This document shows positions 7,891 to 17,070 of a stretch of DNA of 64,000 bases, in pieces. The notes below the pieces were generated by a model. It was not told the origin of the DNA, did not search any database, and worked only from the letters and a program-made list of their open reading frames with translations. The stretch lies in the NCBI GenBank assembly GCA_964498395.1, contig CAZCHE010000007.1, positions 62,001 to 126,000 on the forward strand, read 5' to 3'. Numbering within the stretch: the first letter of the stretch is position 1; the number at the start of each line of letters is the position of its first letter. This stretch comes from Parapedobacter sp964498395. Its GTDB lineage: Bacteria > Bacteroidota > Bacteroidia > Sphingobacteriales > Sphingobacteriaceae. Position numbers and translations under genes: made by a program.

Positions 7891-9393
7891 TTACGTATGT
7901 AAATTTGTAGACCAAACATGACCCTGCCGGGCAATCAATACATCGCTAAGCTCAGGACCCCATGTTCCTGCGGCGTAGTTCGGAAAATCCAGCGAATCCC
8001 GCCCTTCCCAAGCCTCCAGTATAGGTGTAATCACATCCCACGCTTCCTCCACTTGGTCGGAGCGCATGAACAAGGTAGTGTCTCCCCGCATGGCGTCCAG
8101 CAATAGGGTTTCATACGCTTCCGGTGTTTGCGTAGAGCACGTATCGTATTCAAACACCATTTCGGCGGGATTTAGGCGCATCTCCAGTCCATGTTTCTTC
8201 GCAATGAAACGGAGCCGGATATCCATTTGCGGCTGGATATTGATGGTCAACTTATTCGGCATTAAGTTTCCCGCTTGGTTCGCGGAAAAGGTGGCGTGCG
8301 GTACCGGCCGAAATTGGATGGTAATGGAAGACGTTTTCTCTTGCATCCGCTTTCCCGTACGCAGGTAAATGGGCACGCCCTGCCACCGCCAGTTGTCGAT
8401 ATAGAGTTGTACAGCTGCGTACGTTTCGGTATTTGACCGAGGGTCCACACCCGCCTCCTCTCGGTATCCGGGCACTTTCTTACCGTCTACCCAACCAGCG
8501 CTATACTGCCCTCTTACCGCAAATTTAGATACTTCCTCTGGCTTTATCCGTCGTATTGCGCGCATCACGTCTACTTTCCTATTGCGTATTTCCTCTGCTT
8601 CAAATGAAATGGGCGGTTCCATGGCAATCATGCATAGTACTTGTAGTAGGTGGTTCTGGATCATGTCACGCAGTGCGCCGGAGTGTTCATAGTAGCTCCC
8701 CCGGTCTTCGACACCCACTTGTTCGGCTACGGTAATCTGGATATAATCGATGTAATTTCGATTCCATAATGGCTCGAACAGCGCATTGGCAAACCGGAAA
8801 GCCAAGATATTCTGTACTGTCTCCTTGCCAAGATAATGGTCTATCCGATAAATTTGCTCCTCCTGAAAAGTACTACCCAACAATTGGTTGAGCTCAACGG
8901 CGGTTTGCTTGTTATAGCCAAACGGCTTTTCAATCACGATACGATCTGAGGCTGGATTAGCTGCTAGCCCATGTTGATTGATGTTGATCGTCGCCGCTTC
9001 GATAAATTGGGGGGCAATGGACAAATAAAACAGTCGGTTAGCACGAACACCCCAGACCTTGTCAAAAGCAGCCAGTTTTGAAGCCAGCTCTTCATAGGCT
9101 CCCGCATCGTTGATGTTAGATTTAAAATAGGATACCGAGGTTTTAAATTGTTCCCACCGGCCATTATTCGGGGTGCCGCTTCTGGAAAATTCCTCCAGTC
9201 CTATATGTAAATGCTTTCGGTAATCATCATCGTCTAACTCCGTCCTCCCCAAACCAATAATAGCAAAATTCTCCGGCATCCAACCGTCAATGTATAGGTT
9301 ATAAAATGCCGGAATCAATTTCCGCTTAGTAAGGTCGCCGGTTCCACCGAAGATGACGATAACGGTGGGGGCTAATTTTCTACCTGTTTTCAT
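7891..9393 (-). CDS. zwf: Glucose-6-phosphate 1-dehydrogenase
   Basis: Oxidises glucose-6-phosphate to the lactone with NADP, entry step of the oxidative pentose phosphate pathway. 500 residues. The dinucleotide-binding GGTGDL is at 16-21, EKPFG at 155-159, and the substrate/catalytic motif RIDHYLGKE at 183-191. The length and motif spacing are normal. It sits between rpiB and pgl; the 129-base gap to rpiB shows no terminator. A 6-phosphogluconate dehydrogenase gene, often found beside zwf in this phylum, is not in the window. Confidence 0.97.
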   Translation of the reverse strand: MKTGRKLAPTVIVIFGGTGDLTKRKLIPAFYNLYIDGWMPENFAIIGLGRTELDDDDYRKHLHIGLEEFSRSGTPNNGRWEQFKTSVSYFKSNINDAGAYEELASKLAAFDKVWGVRANRLFYLSIAPQFIEAATININQHGLAANPASDRIVIEKPFGYNKQTAVELNQLLGSTFQEEQIYRIDHYLGKETVQNILAFRFANALFEPLWNRNYIDYIQITVAEQVGVEDRGSYYEHSGALRDMIQNHLLQVLCMIAMEPPISFEAEEIRNRKVDVMRAIRRIKPEEVSKFAVRGQYSAGWVDGKKVPGYREEAGVDPRSNTETYAAVQLYIDNWRWQGVPIYLRTGKRMQEKTSSITIQFRPVPHATFSANQAGNLMPNKLTINIQPQMDIRLRFIAKKHGLEMRLNPAEMVFEYDTCSTQTPEAYETLLLDAMRGDTTLFMRSDQVEEAWDVITPILEAWEGRDSLDFPNYAAGTWGPELSDVLIARQGHVWSTNLHT

Positions 9394-9522
9394 GTTTCTT
9401 ATAATGCCTTGTAAAACCGCGGCAACCTACATCGGTTCCACGCGATGGGGATGTGCCTTCTCGGTCGAAATGTTCATATCCATATACGCCAAAACCGTAC
9501 GGTTCCAATACATTCACGCGAT

Positions 9523-9990
9523 TTATCCGTTCGTTCGTTTTAATTCTTGCCGCTCTAAGGCTATCAGTTTTTGCAATCGACGGTCAAAGCGTTCCCCACT
9601 GTCGTAGCTGGCCTTGAGAAACGCGTCTACCAGTTCCCACGCTAACCGAGGACCGATCACTCGGCCACCTAGGCAAATCAAGTTCATGTCATCGTGTTCG
9701 ACCCCTTGATGGGCCGAATAGGTATCTGTAATCAGCGCAGCCCGTACGCCGGGTATCTTATTGGCTGCGATAGACACCCCCACACCGCTGCCGCAGACGG
9801 CTATGCCCCGTGCTACCGCTTTATTTGCAACTGCCTTCGCCAGCGGCACGATGATGTCTGGGTAGTCATCCGTCGGATCGTAGGTTAGTGCGCCATAGTC
9901 TTGCACATCATATCCCTGCTCGACAAGTTGCGCTAGCAACTGTTGTTTTTGTTCAAAACCAGCATGGTCTGCTGCTATCCCTATCTTCAT
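9523..9990 (-). CDS. rpiB: Ribose-5-phosphate isomerase B
   Basis: Interconverts ribose-5-phosphate and ribulose-5-phosphate. 155 residues, typical of the RpiB/LacAB family. ADHAG at 7-11 binds phosphate; Cys66 in CGSGVGVSIAANK is the catalytic base. It is the first gene of the rpiB-zwf-pgl run, so non-oxidative and oxidative pentose phosphate steps are co-expressed. A perfect palindrome lies 40 bases upstream of its start. Confidence 0.93.
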   Translation of the reverse strand: MKIGIAADHAGFEQKQQLLAQLVEQGYDVQDYGALTYDPTDDYPDIIVPLAKAVANKAVARGIAVCGSGVGVSIAANKIPGVRAALITDTYSAHQGVEHDDMNLICLGGRVIGPRLAWELVDAFLKASYDSGERFDRRLQKLIALERQELKRTNG

Positions 9991-10029
9991 TATCCTATGG
10001 GTAGATACCAGTTTTCATTTGATCAATAC

Positions 10030-10045
10030 CTATTTGACCAAATAG
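10030..10045. promoter_or_regulatory. Perfect 7-bp palindrome upstream of rpiB
   Basis: CTATTTG and CAAATAG flank a 2-base centre, 40 bases before the rpiB start. A second short palindrome, TTGATCAA, lies nearby (about 10019-10026). The position suits an operator for the pentose phosphate operon. The binding protein is unknown. Confidence 0.4.
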
Positions 10046-10187
10046 CCGATGAAGATAGCCAAATTTCTTTTTTAGATAAAATATCGGTTAACTTTTATCC
10101 AAAAAGGGGTGCGCTTGAAGTATTATGCTTGTCCGTACGGAATATCTTCACATCAGTAAAAAGGAAGAGCGAATTTTAATAGGAATA

Positions 10188-10784
10188 TTAGGAATGACTA
10201 ATGTTTTCCATTTTTAATTTCAACTTATGAAACAATGCATCCAAGCATGCCTTTGTGGGGTGTCTTTCGCAGTCATACTGCTCGACATCATCGAAGTACT
10301 CCTTGATATTTCCAGTTTCACTTAGTTCAAACAGAACGGTAGGCAATTCATTGCCTAGCGACCGCTGAATCATGGTTACATGTTCTTGTTCTTGCCGCTC
10401 CATCCCGATCAAGCAGCCATCTACCTGCTTGTCAAGCATGCGCAACAGTACGGTCTCCGTTTTGGTCTTATCGGTCAAGAAATGGAGTACAAGTCGGTAA
10501 CCTTGCTGAAAGGCAATATCTTCGAAATGGCTGATGATATCTAATGACAACGGCGCTGGTAAATGGTTCATCAGTAAACTGACAATCCGTGTACGGTTTG
10601 TTCTTAGACTTTTGGCTCGCTGGTCCAAAACAAATTTTTCCGTCTTCACGTAAGCCAATATCCGGTCTCGGGTCATTTTCTTCACCCGATACTTCTCTCC
10701 TAAGCCATTTAGTACCAATGACACGGTCGTGATCGAAAGACCGAGTTCATCAGCGATATCTTTCAATGTTTTGAGCTTATCCAT
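10188..10784 (-). CDS. LacI-type regulator, half length
   Basis: A 198-residue protein. Residues 1-60 are a normal LacI DNA-binding domain (LKDIADELGLSITTVSLVLN, then the hinge region ending before SLRTNRTRIV). The ligand-binding domain begins as usual (the IVSLLMNHLPAP stretch, then DGCLIGMERQ) but stops about half-way, where full proteins run to ~330-340 residues. The sequence beyond the stop does not continue the family in any frame I could recognise. It is either a broken gene or a short regulator. It is the last gene of PUL 1, 45 bases after the beta-helix protein gene. Confidence 0.7.
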   Translation of the reverse strand: MDKLKTLKDIADELGLSITTVSLVLNGLGEKYRVKKMTRDRILAYVKTEKFVLDQRAKSLRTNRTRIVSLLMNHLPAPLSLDIISHFEDIAFQQGYRLVLHFLTDKTKTETVLLRMLDKQVDGCLIGMERQEQEHVTMIQRSLGNELPTVLFELSETGNIKEYFDDVEQYDCERHPTKACLDALFHKLKLKMENISHS

Positions 10785-10828
10785 TTTCTTGACCGACCTT
10801 TATTTCACGAAAGGGTTGCGGTATTCGT

Positions 10829-12079
10829 TTACTTTTCCGGCTGGATAATCCGATTGTAAAGTTCTTCCTGGTGATCTATACACGCTACGGTCTGTATGAC
10901 TGCGTGGGGATTATCTACCGTTAGCGGATCAGGGGCCGTGTAATTGCGCATCCTACACCCCATCAGTGAAATGGTCAGTCGCTGATTACCCCTCACCCAG
11001 AGAAAATCATACGATTGCTCAATATTGGTCAGTGCACCATTGTCGCCAGAAAACGCTTCCACGTTGGAAATGGCAGTATGCCCCTGCCCTTCGATTATGA
11101 TAGGCCGTGTTTCCTCCAAGGTCTTACCCGCATTGGCAATAATGGATCCTTGGGCAATTTGCCAATTCCTGTTTTTCGTATTGGAACCTTCTTTATAAAT
11201 ACCCACTGCCACACAGTCCAAATTGAAGTTTGTCAATTGACCATAGCTTTCATCGCCTAAGTGGATGCCTCCCCAAGTAGCAAACGTAAACAAATCAATT
11301 AGCTGTGCATTATCTGTGTTGTTGATGCTATAGGCGAATGTCTTGCGGTCTACGACCGAATCAATGACTGCTTTTGAGAAGCGGAACCCTATTTCACGCA
11401 TAATCGCTGGATTGACATGGCAATGCAGGAAACGAGGAATATCATAGCAATAGTTGATACGGATAAATTCTCCGCTCAACGGATAACCATAACAATGCTG
11501 AATGGTAATCAACTCACATTTAAATTTGGGATCGGCATTGAAGTCCATGGCGATATATTCACCATAGAACGTGAGGTTATCTAATGTGACCCCTTGTGTA
11601 TTCGATGTTTTACTTAATTGGATCGTGGGTGGATAAGGGATCACCTTTTGGGGATCGGTCAGTTCCTGCGCAGAGTACCAAAATTGGATGCCCGCGATGC
11701 GGGTTGCAGATTCCACCGTAATAAATGGCTTGCTATCATCGGTAATGTCAAATACACTACCTACAGGACGCCGTGCTTCGGGGTGCCGTGTGCCTCTTGG
11801 GGTGGCCGCATTGGCACCGACCAAAGAAACATTCTTTTTCAGGATAATTCCACCTGCTATGGGATAGGGTATTTCCGAAGGTTCGACATACAATACCTCG
11901 CCGCTACGGGATGCCCAATCAATGGCTTTCTGTAGGTTTTCGGCATTCACGACCGCATCGTTGGTGGGTAGCACACCAAACGCCTGGATACTGTTGAGCT
12001 GTGCTTGTGCAAGTGGCAGCATGGTAACGGCCAACCAGAAAATCAATACATAACGTGTGTGTCTCATTATTTCTATCAT
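10829..12079 (-). CDS. Secreted right-handed beta-helix protein (pectate-lyase fold)
   Basis: A 416-residue exported protein; the signal peptide ends near AQAQ (an alternative start is at 12067). The opening SIQAFGVLPTNDAVVNAENL followed by a helix and a GEVLYVEP strand is the usual start of the pectate-lyase-3/GH28-type beta helix, and repeated short strands (ISNVEAFSG, LTISLMGCRMRN) follow. The fold is used by polysaccharide lyases and hydrolases, but no catalytic triad of a known family could be assigned. It is the penultimate gene of PUL 1, so a role in glycan breakdown is likely. Confidence 0.6.
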   Translation of the reverse strand: MIEIMRHTRYVLIFWLAVTMLPLAQAQLNSIQAFGVLPTNDAVVNAENLQKAIDWASRSGEVLYVEPSEIPYPIAGGIILKKNVSLVGANAATPRGTRHPEARRPVGSVFDITDDSKPFITVESATRIAGIQFWYSAQELTDPQKVIPYPPTIQLSKTSNTQGVTLDNLTFYGEYIAMDFNADPKFKCELITIQHCYGYPLSGEFIRINYCYDIPRFLHCHVNPAIMREIGFRFSKAVIDSVVDRKTFAYSINNTDNAQLIDLFTFATWGGIHLGDESYGQLTNFNLDCVAVGIYKEGSNTKNRNWQIAQGSIIANAGKTLEETRPIIIEGQGHTAISNVEAFSGDNGALTNIEQSYDFLWVRGNQRLTISLMGCRMRNYTAPDPLTVDNPHAVIQTVACIDHQEELYNRIIQPEK

Positions 12080-12092
12080 TCTTTTTTATTAA

Positions 12093-13361
12093 TTAATTCT
12101 TCTCCCAAATTTCTTTAATCGTGTTTTCCTGGCCTTCCCCAAGCGGGCATTTCGGCCCTGGTGTATTTGCACGGTATCGATTGGTTTCGGCACCAGTGAT
12201 GATGCGGCTGCCCGGCATTTGCAGAAAGCCATAGGGGTCTGTTTGGCTCAGCCATTGGTGAGCCGTATGCAAAAAGCTATTCCGGTAGCCCTCTGGCTGC
12301 TTATGAAACCATGTTATTTCATCATATCCCCATGCATAATGGTCGTCCACGTTGGCCTCATCTCGGTGTCTGCTGATGCCGAAATTATCAAACTCCACCA
12401 GATACAAACTACGTTCACAACTCCACCCGCTGGGGGTAATCCCACCGACTGTCTTTTGATAAATGCCATCCAGGTATCCTACCTGCAATTCCACCTCCTG
12501 TGGTTTTTCCACGATTTCCCGAAGACGTAACGGGAAGGAAACAAAATCAAACAGCAATCGGCCGTCCACGGTCATTCCGCCATTCGGCAAATGTGAGTCG
12601 CAAATCACCGTACCCCGACGTGCAATGTTTTTGGCCGTATTCCGTACATGCCCCAGCAGTTTCTGCCAGGCTTTCAGGCTTTCTTCCCCTTCCATTGCCA
12701 TGAGCTGTGCTTGCCCGAAATGGATAGCTTCGATCCCGATTTCCATGTACCGACGAGCCAAATAATAGAAAAACAGTTGTGTTTCTTGACGCGTAATATC
12801 CGGTACGCTACTCCCCTTACGCCAATGATCTATAAACCGCCCGTTTTCGTTGAGCATTTCGGCATACTTGAAATTCCGTTGCTCGACCGGGAGGCCCAGG
12901 GTCTCAAATGCCCAAGCCGGAACCGGAACATCCTCCACCTTTTCGGTCACAATTTCGAAAATACACGCTTGAAATACCAAGGTGCTATCTTGAGTATGCA
13001 GGTTTTCCATCGCTTGCATAGCGTGGTTCCAAAACGAAGGCGTGAGGTAAAAATGCTCCTTGCCCCACGAGTAGATTGCCCGCCCGATAAACTTTGCCCC
13101 GATATGCTTGAGCATCCTAGCGTCATCATCCTTGTCAGGATAGGGGCCATCGTTATAGCACCCTTCACTATTCAAGAACTCGGCTTGCGTGATGCTCCTG
13201 CTCAAGTAGTTTTCCAGCACCTCTTTCGATACCTGGCCCTCCACGAAGTGATAGGACGCTTGTAGACGCTGTATTTGCGCTTGGCCATGCCCTAGTGGCC
13301 ACCCCACAAAAACGGCTAGGCTAATCAAGATTGATTGTCGTAGTGCCATATTTTTCGTCAT
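12093..13361 (-). CDS. Secreted protein of PUL 1, unassigned, possible glycosidase
   Basis: A 422-residue protein with a signal peptide (VFVGWPLGHGQAQ). I do not recognise the family. It has alternating helix/strand segments with candidate acidic residues in strand-end positions (ACIFEIVTEKVEDVP; EIGIEAIHFGQAQLM), which would suit a TIM-barrel glycosidase, but this is only a pattern impression. Its start overlaps the GH92 stop by one base (TAATG), so it is translated with the mannosidase and probably acts on the same glycan. Confidence 0.5.
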   Translation of the reverse strand: MTKNMALRQSILISLAVFVGWPLGHGQAQIQRLQASYHFVEGQVSKEVLENYLSRSITQAEFLNSEGCYNDGPYPDKDDDARMLKHIGAKFIGRAIYSWGKEHFYLTPSFWNHAMQAMENLHTQDSTLVFQACIFEIVTEKVEDVPVPAWAFETLGLPVEQRNFKYAEMLNENGRFIDHWRKGSSVPDITRQETQLFFYYLARRYMEIGIEAIHFGQAQLMAMEGEESLKAWQKLLGHVRNTAKNIARRGTVICDSHLPNGGMTVDGRLLFDFVSFPLRLREIVEKPQEVELQVGYLDGIYQKTVGGITPSGWSCERSLYLVEFDNFGISRHRDEANVDDHYAWGYDEITWFHKQPEGYRNSFLHTAHQWLSQTDPYGFLQMPGSRIITGAETNRYRANTPGPKCPLGEGQENTIKEIWEKN

Positions 13362-15631
13362 TAATCGATTGCATCAACACCCCATGATCGATTGGGCTTA
13401 TCACCCATGTCAAGCTCCAATGTTCCGCCATTGACGATAATTTCATGTGTAAGCCAAGGAGTGTTCAGTTCTTCTCCGTTCAATTTCGCACGCTGGATGT
13501 ATTTATTCGTTTCCGATGCCTGAGGGGCAATTACCTCGAAAACCTTCCCATTGGGCAGGTTGACCCGCGATCGCTTGAATACCGGGCTTCCGATGGAGTA
13601 GATAGGGCTCCCTGGCGTAACCGGATAAAAGCCCAATTTCGAAAAGACGACGAATGCCGACATGCCGCCACCATCTTCATCACCGGGCACACCCATTACG
13701 TCATTCCGAAACCATTGCTTAAGCAAGGTACGGATCCGCTTTTGGGTTTTCCACGGCTGCCCGACATAGTTATATAGATAAGGAATGTGAAGGGAGGGTT
13801 CATTGGCCATGGAAAACTGCCCGACGTTACCGGTATGGTCTGGCAGCTGCGCATAGAATTCATGTTTTGATTTACCCAAAGGCTGGTTAAACATGTCATC
13901 GAGGTTTTTGATAAAGGCATCGTTACCTCCCATGAGTTGGATGAGATCGGGGATATTATGCTGCACGTCCCAACGGTATATCCACGCATTGTTCTCACCA
14001 TAGTATCCACGTGCACCCTGCCCGCCAGAAAACACATAATCAAAGGGCTCGATGAAATTTCCGTTGGCATCTTTTGGATGGAAGAAATGGGTTTCCGGAT
14101 GGAAAAGGTTTCGATAGTTAAACGATTGCTCGGTGAAATATTCGTGTTCTGCATCCTTACCGAGGGCCTTGGCCAACTGGGCCAAGCACCACATATCGTA
14201 GGCGGTACCCAATGTAACCGCCACCGGCTGGCGCCGTTCAAAATGATTGACCTCCCGAATGGTTTCTTGTTCCCCTTCCCGCAATGCAGGGATATACCCG
14301 TGTTCCTTGAAGAACGCATCGAGCTGTCCTGCGGGAGCACCAGACCAAGGAGCCAGGGTTTTCTCCGTGATAGCTAATTTAGCTGCTTCGTAGGCCTTTT
14401 CGAGGTCGAACCCATCCAGCCCTTTCACATAGGCGTCCAGTAATGTGGCCACGCCGTGGTTGGAATTCATCCGGCGACTATCACCGTTAATCTCGGGAAA
14501 AGTGGGCAGCCAAAAATTTTCCATCTGGCCTGCCATCGTGACAAATGAATGCAGGATATGTTGTTCTTTCTCAGCATCGATCAACACGTTCAGGGGATGA
14601 TGTGCACGGTAGGAATCCCATATCCAATCGTCTGTATAAAAGGGAATCCCGTTATCTTCATGTACACGCCCATCAAAGGCACTGAAATACCGGCCATCTT
14701 CCGAAATATTTACCGGCCGCTCGAACGTCCGGTATAATGAGGTATAAAAAACAGCTAGATCGTCTGCTGCACCTCCCGACACTTCAATCTTTCCAAGTGC
14801 ATCGTTCCAGACTTTCAGCCCAGCCTCCTTCAGCGCAACTAGGTCATAATCTTTTACCTCACGATGGAGGTTCCGCTGTGCTTGCTCTGCGTCGATAAAG
14901 GAAATCCCATACTTCAGCCGGAGTTGTTTGGTGTCGGGTGCATATTGGAGTACAATGCTGGCATCGCGTCCTTCCACGACGGTACCGTCGATTAACTGCC
15001 CATTTTCCAAGATAGCCGTATGGCTAGGTGCAAGCTCCGGTTCCATGTAAATATATACGTTCGTACCGTTGCCGATGCTTTGATGGCCCGAAAGTGCCTC
15101 CCCGTTCCATTTGAGGGAACCATTTCGGGAGTTAACCACGATAAATGTGGACTTATCCTGCTCAAAATCCAATTGGTATAAGGCCGACTGGTGCGATGGT
15201 GCAAAAGCCACTTCAATCTGCTGCTCATCCAAATAAACCGAGTACGAATAGGGCTTAATCTCTTCCCTGTCATAACTATAAGAAATCACGGAAGCCAAAT
15301 CTTCGGCATCCCCTTGAAAAGGGCTCAGGTTAAACGCTGAGCTACCCCTATGGCTAGTTACGACGAGTGGCAATCCACGCAGCCGATCGCCCGTAAAATC
15401 GCCACGTTCGGGATAAACGCGTAAAAAGCTATTAGGCAAATGAATCGTAGGATAGGTCGGCACCAATAAATGACTGATATTGCCCATATAGGGATTCACA
15501 TGGTCTACCGGATGTTGATTCGGCTCATTTGCATCGCTACACCCGCTTACGCCTACCATGAATAGGCCTGATATGCAAGCATAGGAAATCCACTTACTTG
15601 TTCTGTTCTTAATTGTTTTAGCGACTATCAT
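13361..15631 (-). CDS. GH92 exo-alpha-mannosidase lipoprotein
   Basis: A calcium-dependent exo-acting alpha-mannosidase. 756 residues with a lipobox-like GVSGC near residue 31, so it is probably anchored to a membrane. GH92 signatures: NPYMGN near the N-terminus, DDWIWDSYRAHHPLN in the middle, NEPSLHIPYLYNYVGQPW, and GVPGDEDGGGMSAF followed by SKLGFYPVTPG and YSIGSPVF. The length is normal for GH92. It is co-transcribed with the DUF3823/SusCD genes and points to mannose-containing substrates such as N-glycans or yeast-type mannan. Confidence 0.92.
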   Translation of the reverse strand: MIVAKTIKNRTSKWISYACISGLFMVGVSGCSDANEPNQHPVDHVNPYMGNISHLLVPTYPTIHLPNSFLRVYPERGDFTGDRLRGLPLVVTSHRGSSAFNLSPFQGDAEDLASVISYSYDREEIKPYSYSVYLDEQQIEVAFAPSHQSALYQLDFEQDKSTFIVVNSRNGSLKWNGEALSGHQSIGNGTNVYIYMEPELAPSHTAILENGQLIDGTVVEGRDASIVLQYAPDTKQLRLKYGISFIDAEQAQRNLHREVKDYDLVALKEAGLKVWNDALGKIEVSGGAADDLAVFYTSLYRTFERPVNISEDGRYFSAFDGRVHEDNGIPFYTDDWIWDSYRAHHPLNVLIDAEKEQHILHSFVTMAGQMENFWLPTFPEINGDSRRMNSNHGVATLLDAYVKGLDGFDLEKAYEAAKLAITEKTLAPWSGAPAGQLDAFFKEHGYIPALREGEQETIREVNHFERRQPVAVTLGTAYDMWCLAQLAKALGKDAEHEYFTEQSFNYRNLFHPETHFFHPKDANGNFIEPFDYVFSGGQGARGYYGENNAWIYRWDVQHNIPDLIQLMGGNDAFIKNLDDMFNQPLGKSKHEFYAQLPDHTGNVGQFSMANEPSLHIPYLYNYVGQPWKTQKRIRTLLKQWFRNDVMGVPGDEDGGGMSAFVVFSKLGFYPVTPGSPIYSIGSPVFKRSRVNLPNGKVFEVIAPQASETNKYIQRAKLNGEELNTPWLTHEIIVNGGTLELDMGDKPNRSWGVDAID

Positions 15632-15671
15632 ATAAACTATTGTTAACGTATTCTTAAATCATGACTTCCTA

Positions 15672-17009
15672 TTATCGGGTAGGTGTTGCAGTTCCGTAAC
15701 CTGATTCGCCATGGAACCAATTGGCCGCCTGGCCGGTAAGCCAAAGATAATGATCCGACGGTAGCGCCGCTTCAATGCCCATGAATTGTAGATGCCCATT
15801 CAGCGGCACCTCATTTTCGCGCGCACACTTGAAAATGGCTGTTCCCTCGTCTATCTCATCGAACATGGCTACATACAATGCGTCCGCGCCTGCCATTTTA
15901 GCTCCTGCGACTTGACGCCATAGGAAATCGCCCTTCAACCTCGGAATGGAATTATACAATGACGGATCGTTATGCATATTGCCCCAACTAAACCCCGGAA
16001 ACACCAATGGTATATAGTCGACCGCGTGTTGTTTGCACCATAGCAAGTCCAAAACCAATCCACTGGTCGCATTATTGTACCCTTCGTGATCGTACCTACC
16101 AACGGCCCATGGCATAATGACATCTACCTTTTTAATCAGCTCGTGCAATTCGGCGTTATTCTCGGTGTCTCGATCCAGTGTCCGCCAATAATACGGCACC
16201 CCTAACATGATGGACACCTTGTTAGATGGCCCCTTCAACCGGTCTACCAAACGGCTTACATCATTGATGGAATATTGCCGATTATCGTTAAACCCGACTC
16301 CCCATATCGTGACCAGCGGTTTGCCATTATGCCGCAGGTAAGTAGGGTGTTCGAAATTGTTAAATAAATCGAATTGCTGTTGCAACTCATCCCAATCCTG
16401 TGCCAAGTAGGCCACATCATCACTGTTTGAGCCACTCAAATCGTACATGACACTGATTGCCCGTTCGTATTTTTTTGCCGCCTTTAGTCCATTAGCTAAT
16501 ACCTGATTGAAATGGCGCTTCCCGGCAGCATTGGAGGGCTTTATTTCAGCGACAAACCGCTGCATATGCACACCATCCAGTCCGTATTCCTGCATCCATT
16601 TGAAATGCAAGTCTACGCTTTCTTCATCATATGGGCTATAGAGATAAGCGGCTGAACCATCGGCATATTGAAACGGAGATTCATAGGTTTTTTCGTATTC
16701 GGAAACATCCGGCCAGAAATCCACATTGGTGATACCCGGACGGAACGTATTGTTTGGCCCCTGATAGTGATACCACCCTCGATTTGAACCATCTCCCTCC
16801 GCTGCAAACCACCCTTGGTATCCAGCCATGACCAATCCCCTATATTCGGTATATAAACAACCGGTTTCATCGTAAACGGCCTCGGGAATTTCTCCCGGCC
16901 CATCGTCTGGGTCGGTAATTGACGTGTTGTCTTTTGAACAGCTAACCAATGAAAAAAATGAACAGCTTAGGAAGATAAAGGCAAAAAAACTACTGTGTCG
17001 AACCATCAT
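15672..17009 (-). CDS. GH99/GH71-like glycoside hydrolase lipoprotein
   Basis: A TIM-barrel enzyme resembling the GH99/GH71-like group (endo-mannanase relatives). From the Met at 17009 it has a signal sequence with lipobox LVSC. The frame is open to 17087, but that would overlap the previous gene and hide the signal peptide. Recognisable segments are YRGLVMAGYQGWF, the FKWMQEYGLDGVHMQRF strand-helix, ISVMYDLSG, and PWAVGRYDHEGYNN. Paired with GH92 it suggests attack on alpha-mannosides. A strong hairpin with a T run sits just before the gene and may lower its expression relative to SusCD. Confidence 0.65.
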   Translation of the reverse strand: MMVRHSSFFAFIFLSCSFFSLVSCSKDNTSITDPDDGPGEIPEAVYDETGCLYTEYRGLVMAGYQGWFAAEGDGSNRGWYHYQGPNNTFRPGITNVDFWPDVSEYEKTYESPFQYADGSAAYLYSPYDEESVDLHFKWMQEYGLDGVHMQRFVAEIKPSNAAGKRHFNQVLANGLKAAKKYERAISVMYDLSGSNSDDVAYLAQDWDELQQQFDLFNNFEHPTYLRHNGKPLVTIWGVGFNDNRQYSINDVSRLVDRLKGPSNKVSIMLGVPYYWRTLDRDTENNAELHELIKKVDVIMPWAVGRYDHEGYNNATSGLVLDLLWCKQHAVDYIPLVFPGFSWGNMHNDPSLYNSIPRLKGDFLWRQVAGAKMAGADALYVAMFDEIDEGTAIFKCARENEVPLNGHLQFMGIEAALPSDHYLWLTGQAANWFHGESGYGTATPTR

Positions 17010-17016
17010 GGTGATT

Positions 17017-17057
17017 GAAAAAATGGTTGCCCAGCACCGTTGTGACGGGCAACCATT
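17017..17057 (-). terminator. Intrinsic terminator/attenuator inside PUL 1 operon
   Basis: On the minus strand, ATGGTTGCCC (plus 17047-17056) pairs perfectly with GGGCAACCAT (plus 17023-17032); a further 3-bp CAC/GTG pair closes the loop, and six T follow. It lies between the DUF3823 stop and the GH99-like start. This is an intrinsic terminator form inside an operon and would keep the transport and binding genes at a higher level than the enzymes. Confidence 0.75.
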
Positions 17058-17070
17058 AAAAAAACAACTG

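Noticed and set aside
9997..10179. 60-codon frame upstream of rpiB on the plus strand
   Set aside because: No recognisable family or start signal, and it covers the region where the rpiB promoter and palindrome must lie. Treated as chance.
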